64,000 bases of DNA from Cervus elaphus (taxonomy: Eukaryota > Chordata > Mammalia > Artiodactyla > Cervidae). The translations under genes and the position numbers were made by a program. Below the pieces are notes generated by a model that was given only the letters and a program-made list of their open reading frames with translations, had not been told where the DNA came from and ran no database searches. Shown one piece after another: positions 1 through 11,944 of this stretch. Where the stretch lies: positions 61,735,001 through 61,799,000 of the forward strand of contig NC_057829.1 of NCBI RefSeq assembly GCF_910594005.1. Direction: 5' to 3'. The stretch's first letter is position 1, and each line of letters opens with the position of its first letter.

Positions 1-190
1 GTCGCTAGCTGTGTGACCCTGGGCACAAAGTCCAACTTCTCTGTGCCTCAGGTTCCCCATTTGTAAAATGAAGACAATGATGACACCCACCTCTTAGAGG
101 TGTGGTGAGGTTTAAATGAATGACTTGACTACTTCTAAAGCACCAAGAGCAGTGCCTGGCATACATAAATGCTCTCTACATCAATATTGC
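1..190 (+). repeat. MIR SINE
   Basis: It has the MIR hallmarks in order: a 'gctgtgtgaccctgggc' box, a 'tctctgtgcctcag' box, 'tttgtaaaatgaag', then 'cagtgcctggcatac'. The copy is degraded and truncated by the window edge. MIR is an ancient tRNA-derived SINE that moved with L2 enzymes. Confidence 0.85.
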
Positions 191-1135
191 CTGATGTGAT
201 CACTCTTACTCCTCCTGTTGTTTTTTTGTTTCCCACAAGGACCATAGCCCCACTAGAAGCCTGGTGCTGGCCTAGCTGGACCACGCTGAGCAGGGAAGAG
301 CCAGCTGCTCCTGCCCTGCAGAGCCCCAGATGCCGCAGATGCCCTGAGATGATCCTCCCTCTTCCAAAAGTAATGCATCCATCCTTCTCCCTGATCCTTC
401 TTACCAGGAGGAAAGACCCTCCAGTGGCAAATGGCCCTGATTCCCATCTGTTCCTGTGTGGTCTCAACCTGAAAGGAAAACCTCGGTGGTAAAAGATTTT
501 GGAGAAAATCCTCTAAAGCAAAATTACCGAGGAAAAAACAAAAACACACCAGGATTTCTTGAATCCTCTCAGGAAACAAGAATCTGATCCCTAGCGTCTG
601 GGTGTTTGTGATAAACCAAAAGAAACCCTTGGATTTCCTAAAGCTGCAGGAATAAACACCCTGGGCCCCTCTTGGGGTGTTCTGGGGGCTCCTCGAACTT
701 CACAAGCATTTCTCACGGCTCCAGGGATGGGGGGGGTGGGAGTGGGGACAGCCACTCCTGGCGCTGGTTCCCCCCACCAAGGGCCAAAATCTACAGTGTG
801 ATGGGGAGGCTCAGCGCCCTCTAAGTTCCCTTCCTGCCAGGTCTCCAAACACTGAACACACGCACTCTGTGAATGAGACAAGCCTCGAGGCTGGGGGACT
901 GTATTCCTTAGTTCCTTTGAAATCCTACCCTGGCCAAATCCACAGACCTGAGTGTCCGTATAGTCAAACGGGAGAACCCAGGGAAGGAAGAATTTCCCTG
1001 CCCAGCTGCTGCCCCCACAGCAGCAGAGGGGCCCCTACCCCCACCTGCAGGCGGATGGGCTGCATGGAGCGCCCAGAGTCACAAAAGCAGGCTCCCCTCA
1101 TTCCCTCTGGCTCCCTTCCAATCTGTTCTCCAGGC
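191..1135. other. Unassigned intronic sequence
   Basis: No gene, RNA gene or clear repeat family was recognised in this stretch of SLIT1 intron 1. It includes a G-run near 728-745. Open frames on both strands have no domain or recognisable similarity. Confidence 0.5.
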
Positions 1136-1635
1136 CACAGCCAGAGTGGTCTTTTCAAGATGCAAATCTGATCATGTCACTCCCCACTTAAGCCCTTCAA
1201 TGAACCCCCATCGCTCTTGGAATCAAGACAAAATCTCCTTAACATGGACTTCAAGCTCCCATGTGGCTGCCCCCATGTTCCCTGTTCCGATTGGTGCCCT
1301 CAGATGGCAGGGCCTTTGAATTTGCCGTTCCCTCTGCCTACACACTCCCTCCTTCCTCTTTGACTGACTAATTCCTCCCAATTGGTCCAGCCTCCCCACA
1401 CATGCCCACAGGGCACTCCCTCTGCTCTGCAGCCCCCATCAGGGCGGCAATTTTATATGGATTTGGGGGGTTCCTTGACTGATGTCTCTACCCTCCCATG
1501 AGGGTATAAGCTCCCTGTGGACACAGACGGTCAGTTTTTCCTCATTATTGTATCTCCAGGGCCTAACACAGTACATGCACCTGATACCTGAGAGATGTCT
1601 CAGTAGGTATTTCTTGAATGCAAGAATAAATTTGA
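1136..1635 (+). repeat. L2 LINE 3' end
   Basis: The start resembles the common 'aagatgcaaatctgatcatg' block. The end matches the L2 3' terminus: a 'gagggtataagctccctgtgg' type segment, 'ttattgtatctccagggcc' and 'taggtatttcttgaatgcaa'. It is an old, diverged copy without coding capacity. Confidence 0.75.
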
Positions 1636-1705
1636 ATTAAAACTGACATATTCCAAATAGCATTGGGTTGGGTGGGTTTTCCATGTTTCTCAGCTCCTTG
1701 ACTCA

Positions 1706-1729
1706 AAAAAAAGAAAGAAAGAAAGAAAA
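1706..1729 (+). repeat. (AAAG)n simple repeat
   Basis: A short A-rich tract passes into about four AAAG units. It produces low-complexity reading frames only. Confidence 0.8.
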
Positions 1730-1874
1730 CTGACACTAATAATGAAATACTCTCCCCAAATGGGCATCCACCAAGGAAAGCTTTACACACAGAGAACACT
1801 GCTGTTTCACAAACGGTTCCATAGCCCGCAGGTTAAAGGGCTGATTTTTCCTCAGTCCACTTGTTAGAAAAATA

Positions 1875-2205
1875 CCAGCCCCTGGCTTCAGCCACCCTGC
1901 TCCTCCACTTTCAACAACCAGCCCTTCTGTCTCAGGGCCTTTGCTCTCCTCCTTCGCACAAAACCCCACAGCTAGCTCAGCCCTCATGTTTTACAGGCCT
2001 GAATTCAAATGTCCCTTCCTCTCCACCACCTCCTCGGAGACACTCACTTAGCTCGTCCTCCAGATCTAGACGCGTGTTTAATACAAGGTCCTTTGGTAAA
2101 GGCCAGCCTCCCCTGCCAGGCTATGAGAGGCAGAGGCCACATCTGTAAGATATCACCTGTGAGGGTGCCTGGCACACAGTAGGTGTTCACTAAGTAGAAG
2201 CCAGA
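1875..2205 (+). repeat. L2 LINE fragment
   Basis: It shows 'tcagggcctttgctctcctcc', a 'tttacaggcctgaattcaaatgtc' type segment and the terminal 'ggtgcctggcacacagtagg', in L2 order. Diverged and interrupted; no open reading frame of L2 type remains. Confidence 0.65.
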
Positions 2206-2494
2206 AGAACAATCCTGCCCAAGGAGCCTGGCTGCTGCCCGCACATCGCAGCTGAGGCCTGGCATGTACTCCCATCAGCTCCCAGCCTTCCCCATAGTCC
2301 TCAAGCCTCAGTGGATCATGACCCAGAGGCTCCCCCTGCCCAGTGGAGCCCATGGGCCTGGCACTAACTCAAGGACTGGGGCTGCCCTCCACCGAGTGGT
2401 GAATCAAGAAACCCCAAAGATGAAAAGTCAGGGGCCCTGCACCAGAGCTGGTCTGCTACACAAGCTGGTTGGCCCAGACTCCTAGACTCCCATC

Positions 2495-2685
2495 TTGTTT
2501 CCTTGGCTTGAGGACTAGTGATATCTATGCTATCACAAGCAAGGGGCTCATTTAAGCCTCATAAGAGCACCTGGCTGTGACATAAAGCATTTAAGTAATG
2601 GCTCAAGATCAGCCAGCTGGTAGGTAGGTTGAGAATGTAAGAATTTGAACCCTAGCATGTCTGACTCCAGGGCCCAGGTTTTGTT
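2495..2685 (+). repeat. MIR-like SINE
   Basis: The order of short boxes (tail of 'ctcataagagcacctggc', 'gtaatggctcaagatcagccagctgg', 'gaatttgaaccctagcatg') resembles the 3' half of MIR. Strongly diverged. Confidence 0.5.
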
Positions 2686-2687
2686 TT

Positions 2688-3358
2688 TTAACTTTAATCA
2701 CTATAAAAAACATATAACAAGATTTGTCATTTAACCATTTTTAAGTGCACAGTTCAGTAATGTTAAGTACACTTGCACTGTTGTACAACAGACCTCCAGA
2801 ACTTTTCCACTCAATGAAACTGAAACTCTATACCTGTTAAACACAAACTCCCCGTTCCTCCCTCCCCCAGCTCCTGACAACCACTTTTGTCTGAGAATTT
2901 GACTACTCTGGGTATCTCAGGTAAGGAGACCTGGCTTATTTCACAACGTCCTCAGGGTTCATCCATGGCATAGCATATGTCAGAATTTCCTTCCTTTTTA
3001 AGGCTGAATAATAGTCCATTGCATGTCTACAGGTTTTGTTTATCTATTCATCCATCAGTGGACACTTGGGTTGCTTCCACTCTATTGTGAATAATCCAGC
3101 TATGAACATGGGTGTATAAATATCTTTGAGACCCTGCTCTCAATTCTTTTGGGTATATACCCAGACACGAACTTGCTGGATTATATGGTAATTCTATGTT
3201 TAACTTCTTGAGAAATCATCATACTGTTATCCACAGCAATTGCCCTGTTTTAAATTCCCAGAAACAACTCAAAAGGGTTCCAATTTCTCCACATCCTCAC
3301 TGCCACTAGTCATTTCCTGGTTTTTTATAGTAGCTGCCCTAATGGGTGGGAGGTGATC
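2688..3358 (-). repeat. L1 (L1M-type) 3' region, reversed
   Basis: The plus strand reads the reverse complement of the L1 3' region: 'ggctgaataatagtccattg', 'tattgtgaataatccagc', 'gggtatatacccag', 'ttgctggattatatggtaa', and 'tttctccacatcctcac'. It is about 670 bp, old, and its ORF2 frame is broken. Confidence 0.85.
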
Positions 3359-3479
3359 AGGGCTCAGCAATTAATCCCAACTCCATGGTGTATTCTGTTC
3401 TGAGGCCCAAAGTGCACCCCAATTCCTTCACTATTGAGGTCCAGTTTTCTTCTTGCCAATGCCATTCTGCCCCGAAACC

Positions 3480-3604
3480 ACAATGAGAAGCCGACACACA
3501 ACGAAGAGTAATCCCCACTCACCACAGCTAGAGAAAGACTGTGCACAGCAATGAGGACCCAATACAACCAAAAAAATAAATAAAGTTCAAAAACATTAAA
3601 AACA
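3480..3604 (+). repeat. Bov-tA SINE, 3' part
   Basis: It carries the ruminant Bov-tA 3' signature: 'ccccactcaccacagctag', 'agaaagactgtgcacagcaa', 'gaggacccaatacaacc', then an A-rich (AAAT) tail. The tRNA-like head is missing or unrecognisable. Confidence 0.8.
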
Positions 3605-3722
3605 AACGTATCTCTGAGCCTCGAGTCTCAGAGCACCACTTACCAGCTGGCTGTTTTACCCAGGACAGATGGCTCCACCTCTCTGAACCTTCTCCTCATC
3701 TACAAAGCAGTGGTTAAGTACA
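3605..3722 (+). repeat. MIR fragment
   Basis: It shows 'cacttaccagctggctg', 'cacctctctgaaccttc' and 'tcatctacaaagcagtgg', which follow MIR core order. Confidence 0.6.
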
Positions 3723-4065
3723 GCTGGGTTTCATCCCCCTTTTCTGGGGGTTCCACCTCCACAAATTCAACCAACCGCAAATCAAAAGTATTTTTTAAAA
3801 AATTCCAGAAATTTCCAAAAAGCAACGTCATTTACATTGTATTTACAACTATTTGTATAGTATTTATCTCATATTAGGTATGATAAGTAATCTAGAGATG
3901 ATTTAAAGTACAGGAGAGGATGTGAGTAGGTGATATGCAGATAGTACACCATTTTATACAAGGGACTTGAGCGTGGGGTATTTTGGTACCTTGGTGGTAG
4001 TGGGTGAGTGTATGTACTGGAACCAGTCCCTCAGGATATTGAGGGAAGATTGTAATGTCTTCCTT
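3723..4065. repeat. Ancient DNA transposon-like repeat (Tigger-type, tentative)
   Basis: The two ends look like imperfect inverted copies ('gggtttcatccccctttt' against 'ccagtccctcaggatattg'). The interior ('gtgatatgcagatagtacac' and 'atacaagggacttgag') is a familiar mammalian MER/Tigger-like pattern, read in reverse. The family name is from memory and uncertain. Confidence 0.4.
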
Positions 4066-4069
4066 CCAG

Positions 4070-5240
4070 GACGGTTATGAGGAGTGAAAGTGGACGTGAG
4101 TAAAGCATCTGGGTCGGAGCCGGCACACAAAGTAAGGGCTGTGGATGGTGACCACCAACACCGTCACAATGCCCTCCTTGACGCTCTCCATCTCTGCTCT
4201 TTGACCTGGCAAAGGTCCATCCCGCCCCCTCTCCCCAGGACTCTGCCTCCTTTCCACAGTCGCCTCCGCTCCCTCTCCCCGCAGGGACTCCAACCCACCA
4301 GCCTCTCTGCAAACACCTCTGAGCGGCTTCCCGCGGAGCTCCCGCACTTGTTCTCTCCCGCAGACTGCCTCACCACCTACTCGCTCACCACCATCTGCTT
4401 CCGCCTTCCACTTCTCCCGGGAAACCGTTCTGCCCAGCTTTGCCAGTGACCCCCAATCGCAGCCCCTGAGCGTTCCCTGGCCCTCATCCTCAGACAGACT
4501 GGCTGCTCTCCACACAGTTAACCCTCTCCCCCACCCCATCTCCAAACGCCTTCTTCAGTTTGGGCAGTAACCGCGCCGCCCAGGTGGGAATCACAAACGT
4601 TGAGTCAGGACCCCGCATTAAATCCAGGATGAAAGCTCTTCTTGTTCCTCCCCAGCTCCCCCCTGGCGGCTCTCCCCTTCCAGCTGCCCTTTGGGCAGTC
4701 CTCCTGCCTTCAACAGATGCACTTTCTTCACCAGGAAACCCCAGCACCAATGAGTGTTTCACAGCTCCTCCCACAGCCAAATCACCAAAACGGCCTTTAC
4801 CTTTAAGACCTGCTGACTCAACAACTCTGGGACAGGCCTGGGAATCTGCATTGACACCAGCTTCCCAGGATATTCTTTTTTTCCATTGACGTCTCTGTCC
4901 CACGGCCCTCATGGATTCCACCACTTCCTCAAGAGACCCTCCCAACTGTCTCTCCAGTCTGAACACTCAACAGAGTCACCTTCCCCTATTTCTACCTCTA
5001 GGGTTATTTTTTTCACATAGTTTTTATTGGCAATTCAAACAAAAGAGGAGAAGCCAATTTCACGGCTTCTCCTCAAGGATCAGTCACCCTCCCCAACTTT
5101 ACTCTGCAAGATCATTCTTCCAGGCTTGGCCATGGGGTCACTCATGATGGTCGCATTTGCTCTTTCTGCACTCTCAGCCTCAGTCCAGGCCTGCCTCCTC
5201 TCATGCCCTGGCCTCTACTGTACCCTCCAAACCCTTTGAG
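4070..5240. other. Unassigned intronic sequence, pyrimidine-rich
   Basis: This block of SLIT1 intron 1 is rich in C and T on the plus strand, which keeps some frames open by chance. A weak MER5-like stretch is visible near 4800-4870. No exon with credible splice sites or domain was recognised. Confidence 0.45.
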
Positions 5241-5251
5241 AACTATAGTAG

Positions 5252-5948
5252 ATGCCAGCTGCTGCTATAACAAATTACCACTTAAACATAAGACAAATGT
5301 GTTATCTTACAGTTCTGAGGATTAGAAGTCCAAAATCAATCTCTCTGGGTTAAAGTCAAGATGCTCCCAAGGCTGCAATCCCTTCTGGAGGCTTTAGGGG
5401 AAAATCCACCCCCTTTCCCTTTTCATCTAGAGGCCGCCTGTATTCTTGGGCTCATGGTCCCTTCACATCAGTCCAATCTCTTGCTTCCATTGTCACATTT
5501 CTCCCACTACTGACTCTGACTCTTACTCTCCTGCCTCTCTTTAGGAACACTTGTGATTTTGCTGTATGTGTGCTCAGCTGCTCAGTCATGTCTGATCCTT
5601 TGTGACCCTATGTACTGTAGCCCTCCAAGCTCCTCTGTCCATGGGATTCTCCAAGTAAGAATATTGGAGTGGGTTGCCATTTCCTCTTCCATGGGATCTT
5701 CCCAACCCAGGGATCAAGTGCACATCTCTTTTGTCTCCAGCATGGGCAGGCAGATTCTTAACCACTGTGCCACCTGGGAAGTCCATGATTTTGTTGAGCC
5801 CTCCCAAATAATCTAAAATCATCTCTTATCTAAAGATCTTCAACTTAATCACATCTGCCCAGTTCCTTTGGCCCAGTAAGGTAACATATTCATAGGTTCT
5901 AGTGATTAGAATGTGGACCTCTTAGAGGATCATTATTCAGCCTACCAC
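5252..5948 (+). repeat. Ancient mammalian repeat, family A copy 1, split by a SINE
   Basis: It starts 'ctgctgctataacaaattac', passes through 'ttatcttacagttctgagg' and 'ttgggctcatggtcccttc', and ends 'ggatcattattcagcctac'. Two more plus-strand copies with the same order lie at 37985-38461 and 42935-43345. A Bov-A2 SINE at 5562-5785 interrupts this one. The family name was not recalled with certainty. Confidence 0.7.
5562..5785 (-). repeat. Bov-A2 SINE
   Basis: The reversed Bov-A2 order is visible: 'gctcagtcatgtctgatcc', 'tgggattctccaagtaag', 'ttgccatttcctcttcc', 'cccaacccagggatc', 'ggcaggcagattctta', 'ccacctgggaagtcc'. Flanking direct repeats TGATTTTG (5554-5561 and 5786-5793) are the likely target-site duplication. 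Confidence 0.9.
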
Positions 5949-5949
5949 A

Positions 5950-6255
5950 ATGACCATATTTCCTAAAGCAAAGATCAGGATCATGAAATATCCTACCACC
6001 AGGTTTTTAAAAAAAATCATTAAACACATTTTTTTGAACAACTACGATGCACCAGGAGATGGAAATACAAAGATACAGGAGACACAGTCCCTGCCCTCAG
6101 GAAACTCAAAACCCAAGGCACCCATCAAGAAAACCACCTTCTTGAAAAGAAATAAGATTATTCTTCCCTACAGAAGAATTACAATTAATAAATTTAGAAG
6201 GAATAAGGGAAATAGAAAAGCAAAATTGGATAGTAATGGTTGCAGGCAACATCCA
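5950..6255 (+). repeat. Ancient interspersed repeat (unnamed)
   Basis: It contains the widespread mammalian motif 'aactacgatgcaccaggaga' followed by 'acacagtccctgccctcagg'. Related fragments lie near 17910, 33110, 34430, 46820 and 57120. It is too diverged to name without a library search. Confidence 0.45.
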
Positions 6256-6259
6256 TTAA

Positions 6260-6890
6260 TGGATGCTAAAATTAGTAGGTGAGAATTTGAGGACAAAAAG
6301 GATACTACATACTCTCAAAGTATCTCCTTCCAAGTATTTAATAATTGCAAATGTAAAAATAATGTTATAGTGGTTAAACCTGGCAGACACCATCTTAACC
6401 AAGAGATCAAGAATAACATCACCAGCAATGAGACAGATCGATGTCACCCACCTCTGATAGGATGCTCTGGGAAGAATACATCACCTTGGTAGCATTCTTG
6501 ACAAAACAGAAAATACCAAACACAAACTGAAGAGCAGTCTACAAAATAAATAACTAGTTATTTTTATAAATGTCAAGATCATAAAGAACAATGAAAGACT
6601 TAGGAATTATCACAGATTGAAGGAGACTAAGGAGAAATGACAATTAAATGCAATGTGGGATCCTGGATTGATCCTGTAATAGAAAAAGACATTGGTGGGA
6701 AAACTAACGGAATGCAAATAAAGTCTATACCTGAGCTAACTCTAGTGTACCAATGTTAATTTCTTGGTTTTGATCAGGGAATTATGATTAAGAAAGATGT
6801 TAACATTAGGGGAAGCTGGATAAAGGGTGTATGGGAATTCTCTCTACTATTTTTGCAAATTTTCTAAAAGTCTAAAATTGCTTTGTTTTC
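6260..6890 (+). repeat. L1M-type 3' end, copy 1
   Basis: Late segments 'gtgggatcctggattgatcc', 'aaaaagacattggtgggaaa', 'gtaccaatgttaatttcttg' and 'gttaacattaggggaagctg' are typical of an old mammalian LINE-1 3' end as remembered. The same series recurs at 7420-8300 and, in part, at 62850-63115. Confidence 0.6.
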
Positions 6891-6924
6891 TTCTTTTGTT
6901 TTGTTTTATTTTATTATTTGGATG

Positions 6925-7057
6925 TTCCAGGTCTTAGCTGTGGCTGGCAGGCTCTTTAGTTGCAGTGCTTGGGTCTAGTTCCCTGACCAGGGATCGAACC
7001 CAGGCTCCCTGCATTGAGAGCACAGAATCTTAAGCACTGGACCACAAGAAAAGTCCC
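6925..7057 (-). repeat. Bov-tA SINE, reversed
   Basis: The plus strand reads 'agttgcagtgcttgggtcta', 'ctgaccagggatcgaaccca', 'ggctccctgcattgag', 'aagcactggaccaca' and 'aaaagtccc', the reverse complement of a Bov-tA head. Confidence 0.85.
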
Positions 7058-7166
7058 TAAGATTGTTTTAAAAATAAAAGTGTTTTTTAAGTTTTTTAAA
7101 AGAATAAAAACACAGCAGTGATAGAAAATCCACTGTCAGAAATCACAGTCACCATAACCAACTGGT

Positions 7167-7230
7167 GGGCTGCCGTCTATGGGGTTGCACAGAATTGGAC
7201 ATGACTGAAGCGACTTAGCAGCAGCTGAAC
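7167..7230 (+). repeat. Bovine tRNA-SINE tail fragment
   Basis: The segment 'ggctgccgtctatggggttg' followed by 'gacatgactgaagcgactta' and 'gcagcagc' is the tail of a common bovine SINE2-type element. Only the 3' end is present. Confidence 0.75.
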
Positions 7231-7419
7231 ATCAAGATAATGTACTAACACTATTACAAATTATAACCCAATGAATAAAACGATAAACTGCAGTGCATAC
7301 TATTACAAATAAATAACAAACAGATGGAGAAGCTGAAGTTCTTCCTTACAGTAGAATGCCAGGTAATACTAAATGATGGAGTCAGAAATTTCTCATCAGT
7401 GGTACTAAAACTAGTGAAT

Positions 7420-8300
<881 letters not shown>

Positions 8301-8499
8301 TCTTTTTGGGTGATGGAAATATTTCAAAATTGGGCCATGGTGATGTTTGCACAACTCTGTAGATTTACTGAACATCACTGAATAGTAAAATAATAATATA
8401 AAATTTTACACACACACAACCTCTGATGGCTCCCCATTCCCGTGGCCTGTGCCCACCTGTTACTTCAGTCTCCCCTCTCAGAACTCACCTACACAAGCG

Positions 8500-8660
8500 T
8501 TCACCCCATCACCTGAGTCTGCTCCTCACTCTCCTTCCCAAACGTACGGCACTCACCTCTGGATGCCCCAGACTCCCTTGCCCTGGCTTCACCACTCGCC
8601 CACCTAATTCCTGCCCAACCTTCAAGGCCCGGTTCAAATCCCACCTCCCCCAGAGCTCCA
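8500..8660 (+). repeat. L2 LINE fragment
   Basis: It shows 'caaccttcaaggcccggttc', 'aaatcccacctcccccagag' and 'ctccatctcctcc', the order seen in L2 3' regions. Confidence 0.6.
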
Positions 8661-8689
8661 TCTCCTCCTCTACGTCTCACTCCCATCTC

Positions 8690-8885
8690 CTCATCTCTAA
8701 AATCCATGGAGTACTTTCTACATGTCAACATTATTCTAACTATCTTACATGCACTATTTCATCTGAAGTCACGGCCCTACAAGGTAAGTGCTCCCATCTT
8801 ACAGGTAAGGAAATTGAGTCACTCGTGAGCTGGCCGAGTTTTCTCAAGTGGTAGCTGACAAAGCCAGGATTCAAACCAGACCATT
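8690..8885 (+). repeat. MIR SINE
   Basis: It shows 'ctaactatcttacatgcac', 'tcttacaggtaaggaaattg', 'agctgacaaagccaggattc' and 'aaaccag', the MIR core and 3' half. Confidence 0.7.
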
Positions 8886-8934
8886 CTCACACCCAAGGCT
8901 GCCCTGGTCGCCTGCTGTGCTCTGCGTCCTGCAT

Positions 8935-9080
8935 CCCTGTGAGCATCCTTACACATCTGTTCTTTCACAGACAGACCTTTCTCCAGCCTCCAGGCTGCAA
9001 GCTCCCGGAGGAGCGGGTCTGTACCCTGGACCTCTGCAGACACTCTGCACACGGCAGGTGCCCAACAGCTGTTTGTCCGC
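8935..9080 (+). repeat. L2 LINE 3' tail
   Basis: It shows 'gctcccggaggagcgggtct' and 'cacacggcaggtgcccaaca', corresponding to the L2 terminal region just before its short tail repeat. Confidence 0.5.
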
Positions 9081-9129
9081 CGCAGGCTGGGATCCAGAAA
9101 GAAGAGGAGGGGGTCTCGAGCTCAAAAAG

Positions 9130-9350
9130 AGGAGCCAATTCTCCACCCCGAGCACATCCCAGCTCCCTGGCTACTGCCCAAGGCCCGGCCGTCATCTGCT
9201 CTGGGTAATAAGTATTTGTATGGCGATAATTACAGCATTTGGGAAGAAAATCCCATTAAGCAAGAGCCCTGCCGAGCTGCTAATGCCGGCACAGAACTGG
9301 AGGCGGCAACTCCGCCAAGCTCCCGTCTGCTCCCAATAATGTGGGGGCTG
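9130..9350. promoter_or_regulatory. Candidate conserved non-coding block in SLIT1 intron 1
   Basis: This stretch lacks recognisable repeats although repeats lie on both sides. It holds clustered homeodomain-type TAAT/ATTA cores ('gggtaataagtatttg', 'gcgataattacagcattt', 'cccattaagc', 'gctaatgccg') in an otherwise GC-balanced sequence about 5 kb inside the first intron. Enhancer function is inference from composition and position only. Confidence 0.3.
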
Positions 9351-9604
9351 CCTGTCCCTGCCTGCTGCCCGTCAGCCAGCCCCCAAAGAGCACGGCCACC
9401 CCCACTGGCAGCCTTGGGCAGCCTGGGCCACCACAGCCAGCCTCCTGCCTCAGAGAGGGGGCACCACAGAAGGGGCAGCCCAGTCTCCATGTCCATCAGT
9501 GTTCCCTGGGGATCCAGAGCCCCCGGAGTGTGCCTGATGAGAGAGTAGGGCTGTGCCGGGATCCAGCATTGAGTGGTGCCCAAGTTCCTTTCACAGCCCT
9601 GCAA

Positions 9605-9810
9605 TTCTCTGTCACCTTAATAACAATAATACTACTACCATTTACTGGGCACTTGCTGTCCGCCAGACCCACTGCAAAGTGCTTCTCCCAGCATCACCAC
9701 ATTCAATCCTCAGGACCAACCCTCTGGAGCAGGTCCTGTCATCACCCCCATCTTACGGGCGAGGAAATGGAAGTCTCCGAAGTCACACTTATCCCAGTTT
9801 GCAATTACGT
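9605..9810 (+). repeat. MIR SINE
   Basis: It reads 'taataacaataatactacta', 'ccatttactgggcacttgct', 'catcttacgggcgaggaaat', typical MIR order. Confidence 0.8.
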
Positions 9811-10204
9811 GATTCTTCTCATACTGTGTCACTCATCTCCATCTCCCCTGCTGGACTAAATTCGGAGAGAGAGGGGTGGTTTCAATTTCCAGCACCATGC
9901 AGACACTCAAGAGACAGCTATCTGTTGAGTGAGTGAATTAAACCCCATAACCTGCCCACGGTCCCCACAGCTGCTGAATGGCAGAGAGGGGCTAAACAGC
10001 TAAGCAATCTGGCCTCAGAGCTGTCCACCCTGCAGAGAGGCCCTGCAGGACACTGACCTGCACCCCAAATCCTAAGGGACATGGGGTGGCCCAGGGAAGG
10101 AGCAGTCTGAGAGTCAGAATCCAGCGTACAGCCTGGCCAACACTCAAATGTTTGTCTCCTCCTACACTCTCTCCTGCCCCACCTGAACCCTCAAGCCTTC
10201 AGCC

Positions 10205-10480
10205 TGAGCTTCTCCAGTAATAAAAATAACAATCACCTCGCCTAATGTTTGAATCACAAAGCATTTTCACACATGTAGAGTAAGCGAAGTCTGGTAAAAG
10301 CCCAGAGGTAGCAGGTGTCACTCTCCCCAGAGGCAGAAGGGCGGTAGGACACCCTCCATGTGCCAAGTGAGCCTGCAGGTCCTCTATATGCATGCTCTCA
10401 CTTAATCCTCACCATCGACCCACAGCGGTCACCCCCTTTTACAGATGGGGAAACCGAGTCTCAGGTCCGATGGAGTGGCA
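10205..10480 (+). repeat. MIR SINE fragments
   Basis: A MIR 5' part ('aataaaaataacaatcacct') is followed by a second piece containing 'tctcacttaatcctcacc' and 'cccccttttacagatgggga'. These may be one interrupted copy or two. Confidence 0.6.
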
Positions 10481-11438
10481 GCACCCAGGCAGCACCACCA
10501 GTCACTCAGAGCCCAGCAACAAGCCCACACATCTGCTACCAGAGACACGAGCCTCACCAGATGCCAAAGTCTCCTGAACACCGTGGCTCTCCAGTCCAGG
10601 AGACCAGAGTCCTGCCCAGACAGCCCAGGCCCCAGAGGCAGACAGGGCTCCTATCTGGCCCTCTGAGCCCCCTCACTGCAGCCACCACCCAATCACTATT
10701 TGGAATTCCAAATAGGCTCCCAGACAATCAGCCTGAAGGTGCCCTGGGCAGTCTTCCTTGGTCACAACCACCCACCCCCATTGAAGGAGGCTCCAGACAC
10801 AGGCGGCTAAACTGGGAGAAGGCAAGGGCCTTCCAGGCCTTGGCAACTGGCAGGGAGCTAGGGCAGTGGATGGACTGGCTAGGAGGCAAGGGAACTTATC
10901 GAGGAAGGCAGGAATGTAGACCCCCAGGGCCCAAAGAGCAGGGAAAAGTGCTCGACCTGGAGGAAAACAGAAGTCAGCAGGCCTTCCCAGGGCCCTCTCT
11001 CCATCCTCAAGCCTCTCTCCTCTCTGCGCCCTACACCCACAAGGAGCATCAGTGGCAAGCCTGGAATACAAATGTCCAAGGTCAAAGGGAGAAGTGGGGT
11101 CCATGCACACTGTCTGAAACACTCTAGTCCAAGAGAATTTTTTTAATTAAAAAAAAAAAAAAAACTCCAACTGAAAGCCAAGGTCCTTGAGTGGAAGGAA
11201 AAACAATAGCGGCCATGACAGGGTCCCTCTGAGTCTGGGTCCTACAAAGAGACAAGCTCCCAGGCCTCCTCCACCATACCCCCAACCTTGCCCTGGATTT
11301 CAATTGTTCCTCTGCAGTGAATTATTCAGCATCCCTTCCCCACCAGCCCAACCGGCCCACAGACCCTCTGGCTGAACCCATTTCCTCAACAGCTCTGGAG
11401 CCTGCTCAGCCTCTTCCCATAAGTCCCTGCAGCAAACC
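10481..11438. other. Unassigned intronic sequence
   Basis: No gene or repeat was recognised apart from an A-tract near 11149-11165. A long plus-strand frame (10360-11127, 255 codons) starts inside MIR sequence, is proline- and glutamine-rich and shows no domain; it is regarded as chance. Confidence 0.5.
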
Positions 11439-11439
11439 A

Positions 11440-11765
11440 ATTTCTTCCCACATGAGGAGACGGGCTGGACCCCGAGGTATGGAATACATGATCATAAAGT
11501 TGCTGGGCTGCACAGGCTGCTGGAGAAACTGCCCGGAGGACAAAAGACAAACGAATGCACAGCTGCGGTCTATAAAAATTTCACAGCCTCGGAAGAAGCC
11601 GCTGTTTCGGGCTCTGATACTGCATGACACCCATATTGATTAGACAGAGCATTTGCCACAGTTATTTTGAGTCTGCCCAAGGCCTCTTTTCAGGATGTGC
11701 TTTTCCTCTTCAAATGGCTCTTTTGCGGCCTATCTGTTGAAAATGCAGACTCCCTCGGCTTTCAT
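11440..11765. promoter_or_regulatory. Candidate conserved non-coding block in SLIT1 intron 1
   Basis: This 325-bp stretch is free of recognisable repeats. It carries E-box CAGCTG near 11560, 'gcggtctataaaaatttcac', 'acccatattgattagacaga' and other AT-rich cores between balanced sequence. The texture resembles mammalian developmental enhancers. This is inference only; no alignment was possible. Confidence 0.3.
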
Positions 11766-11944
11766 AGCCTTTCCCACTCTGAGAAGTCATGCACATAGCA
11801 AGGTTCAGACCTGACAACTCAGTCCTGGGTCCCAACCCTAAAGTCTCTAAAGGAAAAATCCAGATAGAGATAGGCCTTCCTGACCCTTCCCAACCTCAAG
11901 TCCCATCACATCCCCCTGGACACGGCATGTTTCAGCCCCGGAGC

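Noticed and set aside
4075..4545. 156-codon minus-strand frame rich in Gly, Arg and Glu
   Set aside because: It reflects purine-rich strand bias; no start context, domain or splice support.
10360..11127. 255-codon plus-strand open frame
   Set aside because: It begins in MIR sequence, no splice or domain evidence supports it, and codon composition looks non-coding.
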